From Marinomonas posidonica_A (GTDB lineage Bacteria > Pseudomonadota > Gammaproteobacteria > Pseudomonadales > Marinomonadaceae): DNA of 64,000 bases. Made by a program: the position numbers and the translations under genes. The DNA lies in NCBI RefSeq assembly GCF_043643765.1, contig NZ_JBHZSP010000008.1, positions 1 to 64,000 of the forward strand. Reading direction: 5' to 3'. The notes under the pieces are model-generated. The model was given only the letters and a program-made list of their open reading frames with translations, searched no databases and had not been told where the DNA came from. Of the stretch, positions 18,516 to 27,530 are shown piece after piece; positions within the stretch are counted from its first letter, which is position 1, and every line of letters begins with the position of its first letter.

Positions 18516-18944
18516 ATGATCATCACCCTAACGACTCCCGCTATGTTGTTTCCCGCCGTGTCCCTTTTATTGCTGGCTTATACCAACCGCTTCGTGACCC
18601 TAGCCTCTATCATTCGGACCTTTGATCCAAAACAAGAAGACGATAACACCACAGAACAAATCGTTAATTTAAGAAAACGCATTTATCTCATTCGACGAAT
18701 GCAAGAAGCAGGCGTGATCAGCTTTTTTCTCTGCGTCATGTCCATGCTCGCCATTTATATGGAATACCAACAAGTAGGCAGTTATATTTTCGCTGCTAGC
18801 CTAGTTTGCCTCATGTATTCTTTGTACCTATCCGTGCGTGAAATTACCATTTCTTGTGACGCTTTAGAACTTCATTTAAAACACTTTAACGCAGACCTAA
18901 CGCGCAAAAAATCGGTAAAAAAGCCCTACAAGCGAATCGACTGA
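18516..18944 (+). CDS. DUF2721 membrane protein
   Basis: 142 aa from the ATG at 18516, which follows AAAGGA (an earlier in-frame ATG at 18489 has no ribosome binding site). The protein starts MIITLTTPAMLFPAVSLLLLAYTNRF and continues LASIIRTF, the DUF2721 signature. It has three predicted membrane helices (about 8-26, 67-86 and 91-109) and a basic C-tail. Function unknown. Its last 19 bp overlap the 3' end of the convergent DUF1460 gene. Confidence 0.8.
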   Translation: MIITLTTPAMLFPAVSLLLLAYTNRFVTLASIIRTFDPKQEDDNTTEQIVNLRKRIYLIRRMQEAGVISFFLCVMSMLAIYMEYQQVGSYIFAASLVCLMYSLYLSVREITISCDALELHLKHFNADLTRKKSVKKPYKRID

Positions 18945-19849
18945 AGATTAAAACCTTTCAACGATGAGGACGCATCATACTGAGCAAAGTAGTCGATAAA
19001 ATCCTCATCCACTACTTTTTGATGCGTCACACTGGCATGACGAAGAATTAGACGACCATCTTGTCTTAGTACGAATCCTTGATGTGACACATTTAAATTA
19101 GTACCGATCCAATTCTTAAGTGCCCAATCAGGACGTACCATATTAATCACACTGCCCGACGGAATACGATCAAGTAAAGCTTGATTCACTTGTTTATCTG
19201 GTCCCAAAAACACGGCGGTTAACGGTACATAGGGAATGTCAGCTTGGACCACTTGCAAATGCTGACCAGTCGCGTGCAATTTTTCCAGAAGCGGTTCACA
19301 GCCCTGCTTACAAGCGATGCTTTTAGCACTTAAATGACGATACCAAGCCGCTCGATCAATTTGCGTGCTTGCTTTCTGAAAATGTTTTGGAGCAACTCGA
19401 TCCGTGATGTCTTGTAATATCTTTCGATTATTCGGCAACCAATCCAAACTAGGAAAGTGGTTACGTTGCATAAAATTGACCTGACCATGCTGATAACGAA
19501 TGTTGATTAAATTGTCTTTAAAGCTTCCTGCTGAAACGGACTGTATTCCAGCCAGCACCGTCTCAACATAAGTTGTGCAGTCAAACACATCAAAGCGTAT
19601 CATTGGGTCTTTATCGAATTGCCCACTCTGCCCTTCTCCAGCATTGCCACCAACATAAGGTGCTCCCATAAACAGATGACTTAGTCGTTCGACACGCGTT
19701 GCCACATCCATCGAATTTACTTGAGTAGTCATTGACTGATAGAACACACGCTCTATTGCTGGATCATAGATGTACTCGAAATCACTCCCGTTGGCATGAT
19801 TATATAAACTACCCACTAAGAGACAGCAGCCTAGCCAATATTTTTTCAT
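18926..19849 (-). CDS. DUF1460 (N-acetylmuramoyl-L-alanine amidase-like) exported protein
   Basis: 307 aa with a signal peptide (MKKYWLGCCLLVGSLYNHANG). The catalytic-type segment FDVFDCTTYVETVLA has the Cys of this NlpC/P60-related fold. A later region with HQGFVLRQDGRLILRHAS supplies the likely His. DUF1460 proteins are linked to peptidoglycan stem-peptide turnover. The start is ATG 19849 after GAGG; two preceding GTG codons are in frame but worse placed. It converges with the DUF2721 gene and shares 19 bp. Confidence 0.85.
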   Translation of the reverse strand: MKKYWLGCCLLVGSLYNHANGSDFEYIYDPAIERVFYQSMTTQVNSMDVATRVERLSHLFMGAPYVGGNAGEGQSGQFDKDPMIRFDVFDCTTYVETVLAGIQSVSAGSFKDNLINIRYQHGQVNFMQRNHFPSLDWLPNNRKILQDITDRVAPKHFQKASTQIDRAAWYRHLSAKSIACKQGCEPLLEKLHATGQHLQVVQADIPYVPLTAVFLGPDKQVNQALLDRIPSGSVINMVRPDWALKNWIGTNLNVSHQGFVLRQDGRLILRHASVTHQKVVDEDFIDYFAQYDASSSLKGFNLQSIRL

Positions 19850-19948
19850 CACCACCTCGTTTGCAATACATCACAAAAATGAACAAAAACCTCACTAACA
19901 GCCTAACATCATGTTGTTAAAATACCATGTACAAAGAGAGGTTTGCCC

Positions 19949-20215
19949 ATGAAGATACAAAATCCACCTTTTTTATATGGCCAACAAGGCTTACAACAAA
20001 GTCAAAGAAACCTTGAACAAGCCAATCAAGAAGTCGCACAAATGGCGACTCAAACTTTTGACCGAGTACAACCCAAGGAGCTCGATGTACAGCATGGTTC
20101 TATTGAGGAAAGCTTAATGGAAGCGAGGCAAGCCACTCGAAATGCTCAATCGAATGCGCAGGTCATTGATGGTTCAAACAAAGCCATAGGTAGCTTAATT
20201 GACATCATGGTTTAA
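19949..20215 (+). CDS. Small hypothetical helical protein
   Basis: 88 aa from ATG 19949, preceded by AGAGAGG at proper distance. No signal peptide or membrane segment. It is Gln/Ala/Asn-rich and should be mostly helical (QSQRNLEQANQEVAQMATQ, SLMEARQATRNAQSNAQVI). The C-terminus SNKAIGSLIDIMV recalls the end of flagellar rod/hook-type proteins, but the similarity is weak and I do not assign function. It is a stand-alone gene convergent with the thioredoxin-like gene. Confidence 0.65.
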   Translation: MKIQNPPFLYGQQGLQQSQRNLEQANQEVAQMATQTFDRVQPKELDVQHGSIEESLMEARQATRNAQSNAQVIDGSNKAIGSLIDIMV

Positions 20216-20225
20216 GCATTAGAAT

Positions 20226-20582
20226 TTAACCACAGTGATCAAGCATAGCTTTGGCTTGATCTAAGTTTTCAATCTTTGTCACCCTAACCCAGCGCCCAAT
20301 TTCTTGACCATCTTTTAGTAGAATTAAGCTCGGCCACAGCTTCACACCAAACTGGCGTCCCAATCTCTTTCCTTTGCCATCAAACACCTTCACATGAGGC
20401 ATAGTCGGATAAGCTTTCATAAAGCATTCAATAACAGACACAGCCGCCTGACAATGAACGCACCAGGGTGCGCCAAATTCAACCAATACATACCCCGCCA
20501 GATGATCTAATGCCTCTTTTTCAGGCGCTTTCTCTGAGTAATTTTCATTATAGCCAAGCGTCATTGCTAACATATTGGACAC
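20226..20582 (-). CDS. Thioredoxin-family protein
   Basis: 118 aa with a thioredoxin fold and redox-active pair in EFGAPWCVHCQAAV (CVHC). The cis-Pro appears in KLWPSLILLKDG. No signal peptide is evident, so it is probably cytoplasmic. It is shorter and more divergent than TrxA (CGPC), so it is a thioredoxin-like protein rather than the housekeeping one. Monocistronic. Confidence 0.88.
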   Translation of the reverse strand: MSNMLAMTLGYNENYSEKAPEKEALDHLAGYVLVEFGAPWCVHCQAAVSVIECFMKAYPTMPHVKVFDGKGKRLGRQFGVKLWPSLILLKDGQEIGRWVRVTKIENLDQAKAMLDHCG

Positions 20583-20624
20583 CTTATTTAATTTACTTTA
20601 CCGCATTCTAGGCTTTGCAAGCTC

Positions 20625-20652
20625 AAAAAGAAAACCGCCCAAAAAGGCGGCT
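20625..20652 (-). terminator. Terminator of the second chemoreceptor gene
   Basis: Minus strand GCCGCC-TTTTTG-GGCGG followed by TTTTCTTTTTG. It lies about 70 bp past the stop of the leftward chemoreceptor gene and just before the thioredoxin-like gene. Confidence 0.8.
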
Positions 20653-20719
20653 TCCTAACACATTATCTGACTTTAATGAGAGCACTTCAGGCTCACCTTA
20701 ATTCAGAAAATGAGACGAT

Positions 20720-22339
20720 CTAAACTTTAAATTTCACCACGAGATCATTAAGCTCAACGGCTAAGCGCGTCAACTCTGCCGCACTGGCGCTCGTTTGATT
20801 CGCACCAACAACGGTTTGTGCTGCTAAATCACTAATATTCGTGATATTCCCATCTACTTCTTTCGCTGTATTCGATTGTTCTTCTGCAGCACTAGCAATC
20901 ACATGATTACTGTCACTAATCGCGGCAATACGGCGAGTAATTTGCTCTAAGGCTAGGGCCGCTTCGGCCACCACCTGCTTAGCCATGCTGGTTTTTTGAC
21001 TGGTGCTTTCCATTGAAGAGACGGCCATATTGGCCGAGGTCTGAACGTCTTTCACCATGGTTTCGATTTCTTCAGTGGATTCTTGTGTTCTATGAGCAAG
21101 ACTACGTACCTCATCCGCCACGACAGCAAACCCTCGCCCTGCCTCACCAGCACGGGCCGCTTCAATTGCCGCATTCAAAGCCAGTAAATTAGTCTGCTCC
21201 GATACAGCACGTATCACATCCAGAATCTGTCCAATCGAAGACACCTGACTCGCCAACTGGTTAATCACATTGGTACTGGTTTGCATTTCTTGGTTCATAT
21301 CCGTAATAACTGAGGTCGTCTCATCTACTTTACCCTTGCCTTCTGACGCCAAGCGAGAAGATTCATGTGAATCTTGAGAAGTGGCTTGAGCCGTTTTCGC
21401 GACTTCATCAATCGCTGAGCTCATTTGGGTAATAGCGGTAGCAGCCTGTTGAATTTCATCACTTTGCTGCTGCAATCCATTTGTTGAGCTTTCAGTAACA
21501 GAATTAAGTTCTTCTGCTGCCGAAGCCAACTGGCTCGAAGATTCACCAATATGAATGATGGCTTCTCTAAGGTTATTTTGCATCGTGTCTAAAGCCGTGG
21601 CCAAACGAGTTACTTCATCTTTACCATCAACTTTTAATGTTTGCGTTAAATCTCCCTGAGCAATTCGTTCAGCAGAATGCATAGCGGCTTGAAGAGGTTG
21701 ATTAATGCTCTTAGCTAGATAAATCGCAATAAAAATCGCAAATACTGCGGTGCCTACAATGATTACACTTGTCGCCACCAAACTATTATTGTATTCCTGT
21801 GATGAGGCCTCACTCGTCTGATCCGCGATGCGTTGATTTTCCTCAACAATAGCACGCAGTGCTTTCACCATCTGATCAGCTGCCACATTCATTTTGGGAA
21901 CCAATTCCATCACTCTAGAGTCATCTTGCTGCGTCACCGAATCTGTTACTTGCCCCTGTAAATCAAGATACATTTTTTTATGCTGCAAGAATTCTTCAAA
22001 TAACCGACGCTCACTTGCCTCTTCAATGTGAGATTCATAAGCACGCTGATATTCTTCTACTTCCTGTTTTAATGACACCAAAGTTGCTAAGGTCGTTTTT
22101 TGGCGTTGTTCATTCTTTTCATTTAACAAACGTAATGTAAAAATTCGCACTCTCATTAAATTACTATTCATCTCTCCAAGACTTGAAATAGCTGGAAGTA
22201 TATTGCGCTCAATCTTCTCAGAATTAGAGCGAATGTCTTTCATTGCATTCATCCCTCCTCCCCCAAGTATGATTAACAACAGTAAAATCACGGAGAAAGC
22301 GGTGAATAGACGCGTCCTAATATTCATCTTTCGTAACAT
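20720..22339 (-). CDS. Methyl-accepting chemotaxis protein with four-helix-bundle sensor
   Basis: 539 aa. TM1 (about 11-28) and TM2 (about 188-208) flank a helical periplasmic domain of about 155 residues with the 4HB_MCP pattern (NILPAISSLGEMNSNLMRVRIFTLRLL). HAMP follows (INQPLQAAMHSAERIAQGDLTQTL), then the signalling domain with AVSEQTNLLALNAAIEAAR and the trimer tip. The end FKV has no CheR pentapeptide. The ATG follows AAGGG. Ligand unknown. Confidence 0.93.
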   Translation of the reverse strand: MLRKMNIRTRLFTAFSVILLLLIILGGGGMNAMKDIRSNSEKIERNILPAISSLGEMNSNLMRVRIFTLRLLNEKNEQRQKTTLATLVSLKQEVEEYQRAYESHIEEASERRLFEEFLQHKKMYLDLQGQVTDSVTQQDDSRVMELVPKMNVAADQMVKALRAIVEENQRIADQTSEASSQEYNNSLVATSVIIVGTAVFAIFIAIYLAKSINQPLQAAMHSAERIAQGDLTQTLKVDGKDEVTRLATALDTMQNNLREAIIHIGESSSQLASAAEELNSVTESSTNGLQQQSDEIQQAATAITQMSSAIDEVAKTAQATSQDSHESSRLASEGKGKVDETTSVITDMNQEMQTSTNVINQLASQVSSIGQILDVIRAVSEQTNLLALNAAIEAARAGEAGRGFAVVADEVRSLAHRTQESTEEIETMVKDVQTSANMAVSSMESTSQKTSMAKQVVAEAALALEQITRRIAAISDSNHVIASAAEEQSNTAKEVDGNITNISDLAAQTVVGANQTSASAAELTRLAVELNDLVVKFKV

Positions 22340-22512
22340 ATTCGTACCCTTAATTTATAGTAACGTTACTTCTTAAGTGACATATTAACCCGACGTATAG
22401 CGCCAAGAAGGGACTAAACGTCGAGAGTGAAACGTCGAGCCAGCACTCAAACCGACTCAGGACAAGCACAATGAGGTTGTTTCAAGTAAACCTTTTATGT
22501 GACTTCCTAAAC

Positions 22513-23685
22513 TTAAGAATTGGAGATCCTCATCTTTATCCACTGCTCAAACTCAGCAGAGGATAAAGGTGGAGAATAGAGAAAGCCTTGTACAACTTGA
22601 TAGCCAGCTTCTATTAGTAAAGACAGCTGACTTTGCGTTTCCACACCTTCAGCAATTGATAGGGCATCAAGATCTTGCGATATATTAAAAATAATACGAC
22701 TTAAATAAACGGCCATTTTATTTGGAAATTCATGTACAAAAAAACGATCCAGTTTTAAATGGGATATTGGGAATTTTAATAATCTTTTAAGATTAGAATG
22801 TTCGGTTCCGAAATCATCTAACGACACGTTTATTCCCATAAAATACAGCTCAGCGATTCTGCCTGAAACATTATCAATAGAAAGAAATGGAGTTCGCTCG
22901 GTTATCTCGATAATCAACTGATCGAATGGAATGTCTAATTTTATTAGCATGTTTTTGATACGATTCGAGATATCAGAATCACAAAAACTCATAGCAGAAA
23001 AATTAACCGATATGTGTGGAATGGACAGTCCATTATCTCGCCAATAAACAAATTGAAGACAGGCTTTATTAAAAATTAAAAAATCTAATTCTGAGATAAT
23101 AGAATAGCTTTCTGCAATCTCAACAAACACATCAGGCGACACATCACCAAACTCATCAGAAGACCACCTTGCTAATGCTTCAACACCATAAAGGGAGTTA
23201 TCAGTTACATTAATTTGAGGCTGATAAACCACAGACAATTTTTTAGCAAACAAATCTTGGCAAAATGCGCTGACCATAAAATCTGTCGAAAGTTCATTGT
23301 TTGCGCTTTCAACAGCCTGCCGACGAAACATCAAACTAAGGTACTCTTTACCTTCAAGAAAAAATGGGTCTACCGCAACTGTCACAAAAAAAGGGGACGC
23401 CTTTTCAGGCCGATACAATAAGGAAATTGCTGTACCTGAATACTTTCTAAACTCTTCTAAAAAAAAAGTACCTTGTTTTTCCCGTGACCAAAAGCAATCC
23501 TTAGGAAATATGATAGTCTTGTTAGAACAATTAGTTAGAAAAAGTTTCTGAGCACGAGCATTACATGAAACGAGCGTATTTTCAGCATCTAGAACAAGTA
23601 AACTGGCATCAAATAGTTCAGATTCACGCCATTCACGCTTTGTGTTACACGCATCTAATTCCACGAGCAAGTCCTTGCTTTGCAT
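22513..23685 (-). CDS. EAL-domain cyclic-di-GMP phosphodiesterase
   Basis: 390 aa. The N-terminal part (about 20-130) looks PAS-like (ASLLVLDAENTLVSCNARAQKLF). The C-terminal EAL domain (about 140-385) has GVEALARW, HISVNFSAMSF, IIEITERTP, DDFGTEHSNLKRL, HLKLDRFFV and EGVETQ. The metal-binding Glu/Asn/Glu/Asp/Lys residues are all present, so it is probably active; the loop-6 DDFGTG is altered to DDFGTE. No GGDEF and no membrane segment. It is divergent from the XRE regulator gene across an operator-rich spacer. Confidence 0.9.
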   Translation of the reverse strand: MQSKDLLVELDACNTKREWRESELFDASLLVLDAENTLVSCNARAQKLFLTNCSNKTIIFPKDCFWSREKQGTFFLEEFRKYSGTAISLLYRPEKASPFFVTVAVDPFFLEGKEYLSLMFRRQAVESANNELSTDFMVSAFCQDLFAKKLSVVYQPQINVTDNSLYGVEALARWSSDEFGDVSPDVFVEIAESYSIISELDFLIFNKACLQFVYWRDNGLSIPHISVNFSAMSFCDSDISNRIKNMLIKLDIPFDQLIIEITERTPFLSIDNVSGRIAELYFMGINVSLDDFGTEHSNLKRLLKFPISHLKLDRFFVHEFPNKMAVYLSRIIFNISQDLDALSIAEGVETQSQLSLLIEAGYQVVQGFLYSPPLSSAEFEQWIKMRISNS

Positions 23686-23715
23686 GTTTAAGATAATGAT
23701 ATTTAGATATCATTA

Positions 23716-23791
23716 TTTGTCATATAGACAAAATGACATACAAATATTGCCTATAAGGCAAATTGTGTCAAGCAAATTGCCTCATAGGTTT
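23716..23791. promoter_or_regulatory. Three related operator-like palindromes between EAL and XRE genes
   Basis: TTGTCATATAGACAA (23717-23731) and TTGCCTATAAGGCAA (23747-23761) are perfect five-base inverted repeats around five-base AT spacers. A third, degenerate site, TTGCCTCATAGGTTT, lies at 23777-23791. Start-to-start distances are 30 bp each, three helical turns. This spacing and the adjacent XRE gene suggest cooperative autoregulation and control of the divergent EAL gene. Confidence 0.65.
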
Positions 23792-23826
23792 TGTCGTACT
23801 AGCAAGTCAAAAAGGATAATCTCGTC

Positions 23827-24240
23827 ATGAAGATAGGACAGGTTATCAAAGTTTTACGCTTACAACGTAAGATGACACAAGAACAAATTGCACTGGAAGC
23901 AGATATGGCCACCAGCAATGTGTCTCGCATTGAGAAAGGCCTAAGACAACCCTCGCAAAAGGTTTTATGGAAATTGGCTAAAGCTCTAAATACTACGCCC
24001 TCTGTTATTTATGCTGCTAGTGAACAGCCTGATGGCAATATTTTAGATTTCTTAGAACAAGTTAAATACGATGAAAAAGAGGATCCATCGTTCAAAAAAA
24101 ATAAAAGAGTTGGCAGTTCCATCATTAGCAAAGATGCCCAACTTATATTAAAACTTTATAGCGAGCTCTCCCCAAAGAATAAATCTTTATTATTAGAACA
24201 ACTTAAAACTCTGCATAAATGGCAAGAAAAACCAATCTAA
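23827..24240 (+). CDS. XRE-family transcriptional regulator
   Basis: 137 aa. The N-terminal HTH_3 domain (residues 3-60) has IGQVIKVLRLQRKMTQEQIALEA, then the recognition-helix region MATSNVSRIEKGLRQPSQ. The C-terminal half is charged and unlike known ligand domains. Length and layout resemble phage-type or plasmid-type repressors. Its promoter holds three evenly spaced palindromes, probably its own operators. The ATG follows AAGGA. It converges with the amidohydrolase gene, five bp apart. Confidence 0.88.
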   Translation: MKIGQVIKVLRLQRKMTQEQIALEADMATSNVSRIEKGLRQPSQKVLWKLAKALNTTPSVIYAASEQPDGNILDFLEQVKYDEKEDPSFKKNKRVGSSIISKDAQLILKLYSELSPKNKSLLLEQLKTLHKWQEKPI

Positions 24241-24245
24241 AGCAA

Positions 24246-25340
24246 TTAAGAAGAGCACACTTCTGGCGCGACATATTCCAACTTCAATAAGTCAAAGTAA
24301 TTTTGCCCTAATGCAATATTACGAAATGCCTCATCACTCAAAAACTGATGAATTCGCCCCGTCACTTTGAGCTCCTCTTGATATACGTCAAAACGATTAT
24401 TGCGAAAAGCGACAAAGTCCGAACCTGGCAAGATGCGCTCAGAGTAACGGTTAAAGAAAGAAACGTATTTTTCTTGATTACCCCACTGGCTAAAATAATA
24501 GTCATCCAAAATGCGCCATGAAGTATCCAACATCAGGTTAGGATGCTTGTCTAACATCGCAGACAAGATAGCGATATGTTGTTCCGCTTTCATGTTGGTC
24601 AATTCATACGACATCCCCATGTGCGCCCAAATAATTTTATTATTCGGATATAAAGACAGCACCTGCTCCATTAGTGGAACATATAACGTTGGGAAACGGT
24701 TATTTCCTAAGTCAGAATGAATAGTGATTGGGTAGTCTCGCTTTTCCAACTCACTCATAAAATCAACCCACTGACGAATATCTTGAGGCGTTGCTGGCTT
24801 ATGGCGATTATGAAACTGAGCTTGCTTGACTAGATTAACCTCTCCCATCCAGCGAAACATGTCTGGGTACTCTTTTTCATAGAGCGCCATAATGGCCAAG
24901 GTGGATTGCGGATTGGCTAAGTCTGTAAAGGTCATCGATAAGGTTAAATGCAAATCATCTGGGGCGTGCTCCAACATATTTGCCGCATTAACAAAATCAT
25001 TACGAGTCGTCGGAGAAACAGGGATGCCTGGGCATTTTAAATAATTGGAACAGCTGGAGTTGGCTGGTAACATCTGCCCAATACCGTACACATTGGCGAA
25101 GCGAACGCTGGTTTGGCGCAGAAAGTCATTTACCTGTTGAAACGGTATCGCACGCCCATCAAATGGTCGATAATGAAGATGGCTATCGACAACAGCCGTA
25201 TAAGGTTCATTCGTTCGGTCATAACACGCCGCCCCCGCCTTAAAAGACGCTAATGGACGTGGTTCGCTTATCGAGTCATATGCACACCCCACCAACAAGG
25301 AACAAAACACCATCATGACCATCAAAGGATGACAAAACAT
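24246..25340 (-). CDS. Amidohydrolase-family lipoprotein
   Basis: 364 aa. The signal MVMMVFCSLLVGC carries a lipobox (LVGC), so the protein is lipid-anchored. The rest is a TIM-barrel metal-dependent hydrolase of the Amidohydro_2 type: VDSHLHYRPFDG (metal-binding HxH), TIHSDLGNNRFP, IIWAHMG and ILPGSDF, each bearing likely ligands. Substrate unknown. It is divergent from the GntR regulator of the phosphonate-type transporter, so it could belong to that regulon. Confidence 0.8.
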   Translation of the reverse strand: MFCHPLMVMMVFCSLLVGCAYDSISEPRPLASFKAGAACYDRTNEPYTAVVDSHLHYRPFDGRAIPFQQVNDFLRQTSVRFANVYGIGQMLPANSSCSNYLKCPGIPVSPTTRNDFVNAANMLEHAPDDLHLTLSMTFTDLANPQSTLAIMALYEKEYPDMFRWMGEVNLVKQAQFHNRHKPATPQDIRQWVDFMSELEKRDYPITIHSDLGNNRFPTLYVPLMEQVLSLYPNNKIIWAHMGMSYELTNMKAEQHIAILSAMLDKHPNLMLDTSWRILDDYYFSQWGNQEKYVSFFNRYSERILPGSDFVAFRNNRFDVYQEELKVTGRIHQFLSDEAFRNIALGQNYFDLLKLEYVAPEVCSS

Positions 25341-25443
25341 TAGAATGGATCCTCTTTATTAAAACAAAAACTTTGACGCTTACTCATCTAACACGTTATT
25401 TTTAAGGTGTTTTTGCTCGTCTATTAATAGGAAAGACCTTACC

Positions 25444-26151
25444 ATGTCCACGCCACACTATCATCATTTACAACAATACTTCAGTGGCCTAATCGCAAGT
25501 CAACAATTGGTTTCAGGAAGTAAGTTGCCATCTGAAAGAGAAATTGGCGAGCAGTTTAAGCTAACACGAGTCACCATTCGACAAGCTCTTAAAAACCTCG
25601 AAGCCGAAGGCCTTATCTATCGACAAAATAGACGCGGCTGGTTTGTTTCACCAGCCGCCGTGATCTACCACCCCGCCAGTCACTTAAGCTTTAATCTGTA
25701 TGTGACAGAACAAGGCTTTTCACCAAGCACAGAGAAATTGGCGCAACAAATTGAACCCGCTAATGAGCACATTGCACAGTTAATGAACATGCCTGTTGGC
25801 AACCCAGTCCTCTATTTGCATCGTCGTCGTTATATTGACCAGCGCCCTGTACTGATCGAGAAAATGTACATCAATCAAAATTTATTACCTGGTATAGAAG
25901 AGGAAGATTTAACTGAATCATTGAGCCAAATTCTTAAACGAAAATATCAGCAAGAATATCGGGACATGGATCTTTCTTTCAAATCGACTTCCCTTCCAGC
26001 CCATGCGGCCAACGATCTAGGCATTGCCGCTGGTCAACCAGGGTTGCAGATTGAGCGCATCAACTACACCAGCCACAAGCAAGTTCTTGAGGTCGACTAT
26101 GAGTTTTGGCGTCATGATGCCGTCACCATTAATATTGCCATTCGAGACTAA
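25444..26151 (+). CDS. GntR-family regulator with UTRA domain (PhnR/HutC type)
   Basis: 235 aa. The winged helix (residues 5-72) has KLPSEREIGEQFKLTRVTIRQALKNLEAEGLIYRQNRRGWFV. The UTRA ligand domain follows (about 90-230; VLYLHRRRYIDQRPVLIEKMYI). The gene directly precedes the 2-aminoethylphosphonate-type ABC operon. The operon promoter carries a perfect palindrome of the HutC/GntR kind. It is therefore likely the local regulator sensing the transported substrate or a product, by inference. Confidence 0.88.
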   Translation: MSTPHYHHLQQYFSGLIASQQLVSGSKLPSEREIGEQFKLTRVTIRQALKNLEAEGLIYRQNRRGWFVSPAAVIYHPASHLSFNLYVTEQGFSPSTEKLAQQIEPANEHIAQLMNMPVGNPVLYLHRRRYIDQRPVLIEKMYINQNLLPGIEEEDLTESLSQILKRKYQQEYRDMDLSFKSTSLPAHAANDLGIAAGQPGLQIERINYTSHKQVLEVDYEFWRHDAVTINIAIRD

Positions 26152-26285
26152 CCCTTCTTCCGAAACGCCACCAAATTTCTTTTCTATTCCCTTAAAAAGC
26201 AGTCAATAACACCATTTTTCGTGCGCCCTATTAAAAGAATTGTCACATCAATGACATATTTGGCTGCTATTTTGCATTACACAAT

Positions 26286-26299
26286 CTGGTATATACCAG
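26286..26299. promoter_or_regulatory. GntR-type operator palindrome before the phosphonate-type ABC operon
   Basis: Perfect 14-bp inverted repeat CTGGTATATACCAG, centred 36 bp before the chosen ATG of the binding protein gene. The TATATA core could overlap the -10 region, with TTGCAT upstream as a -35. HutC/UTRA-group GntR regulators recognise GGTNTATACC-like sites. Confidence 0.7.
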
Positions 26300-26328
26300 T
26301 TTACCAACCTGATGCATGGAGAAGAGAA

Positions 26329-27357
26329 ATGACACATAAGACCCTACTTAAACGTCTGGCTGTTTTAGCAGGCATCACTACGGTTTCAATGGCCGCTCAC
26401 GCCGCAAAAACAGAACTTACTGTCTACACTGCGATTGAAGCAGAAGACCTTAAGAAATATGCCGCTCGCTTTAACGAAGAGCATCCTGACATCAAAATCA
26501 ACTGGGTACGAGATTCAACTGGCATAGTAACGGCCAAATTACTGGCAGAAAAAAACAACCCTCAAGCTGATGTTGTTTGGGGTTTAGCCGCCACCAGCTT
26601 AATGTTGCTTAAAAGCGAAGACATGCTGCAAACCTATCAACCAGCAGGCTCTGAAAAACTGTCACCAAAATTCAAAGACATGAGCAACAACCCGGTTTGG
26701 ACTGGCATGGACGCTTGGATGGCAGCCGTCTGCTACAACACGGTAGAAGCAAAGAAACTGGGCTTACCAAAGCCAACCTCTTGGGCCGACTTAACCAAGC
26801 CGGTATATCAAGGCCACATCATCATGCCAAACCCAAATTCATCCGGTACAGGTTTTCTAGACGTCAGTAGCTGGTTGCAGATTTTTGGCGAAAAAGAAGG
26901 CTGGGCTTACATGGACGGCTTACATCAGAACATTAATCGCTACACACACTCAGGTTCTAAGCCTTGTAAGTTAGCCGCCGCCGGGGAGATTCCAATTGGT
27001 ATTTCATTCGCCTTTCGAGCTGCTAAATCGAAAAAAATGGGCGCCCCACTCGACATTGTCTTTCCAACTGAAGGGTTAGGCTGGGACATGGAAGCGACCG
27101 CCATTATCAAAGGGACTGACAAGCTAGCCGCAGCGAAGACTTTGGTTGACTGGACAGCATCACAAAAAGCCAATGAAATGTACAACGAAGGTTATGCGGT
27201 TGTCGCCATGCCAGGCATAGCCAAACCTGTAGAGTACTTCCCGGCCAACGCAGAAGCACTAATGATCAACAACGACTTCGAATGGTCTGCCAATAATCGC
27301 AGCCAAATTCTTGCTGAATGGCAAAAACGCTACGATAGCAAAAGTGACCCTAAATAG
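26329..27357 (+). CDS. phnS: 2-aminoethylphosphonate-type ABC transporter substrate-binding protein
   Basis: 342 aa. The start ATG at 26329 follows GGAGAAGAG; the open frame extends 36 codons upstream through the promoter palindrome, so the longer form is rejected. Signal peptide: MTHKTLLKRLAVLAGITTVSMAAHA. The mature protein is an iron/thiamine-type periplasmic binding fold (TELTVYTAIEAEDLKKYAARFNEE, ADVVWGLAATS, TSWADLTKPVYQGHI, NPNSSGTGFLDVS), matching the putative 2-aminoethylphosphonate binders. A stem-loop follows before the ATPase gene. Confidence 0.82.
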   Translation: MTHKTLLKRLAVLAGITTVSMAAHAAKTELTVYTAIEAEDLKKYAARFNEEHPDIKINWVRDSTGIVTAKLLAEKNNPQADVVWGLAATSLMLLKSEDMLQTYQPAGSEKLSPKFKDMSNNPVWTGMDAWMAAVCYNTVEAKKLGLPKPTSWADLTKPVYQGHIIMPNPNSSGTGFLDVSSWLQIFGEKEGWAYMDGLHQNINRYTHSGSKPCKLAAAGEIPIGISFAFRAAKSKKMGAPLDIVFPTEGLGWDMEATAIIKGTDKLAAAKTLVDWTASQKANEMYNEGYAVVAMPGIAKPVEYFPANAEALMINNDFEWSANNRSQILAEWQKRYDSKSDPK

Positions 27358-27367
27358 TATCTTACAT

Positions 27368-27397
27368 GGGGAATAGGCATGCCGATTCCCCGTGTTT
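27368..27397 (+). terminator. Stem-loop with T run after the phnS-like gene (attenuating)
   Basis: GGGGAAT (27368-27374) pairs with ATTCCCC (27385-27391), followed shortly by TTTTTT. It separates the highly expressed binding protein from the downstream transporter genes and probably acts as a partial terminator. Confidence 0.7.
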
Positions 27398-27530
27398 TTT
27401 CATTCAACAGACGTATTCTGCATTAGCCGATTTTTAGCCTGTTTTGTCATATCCGCTTACTCTACTCTACTTTGCTTTGTGAGTTTAAGAGATGATGACA
27501 AAACAGACTCTTATTCAAGGAGAGGATTCT

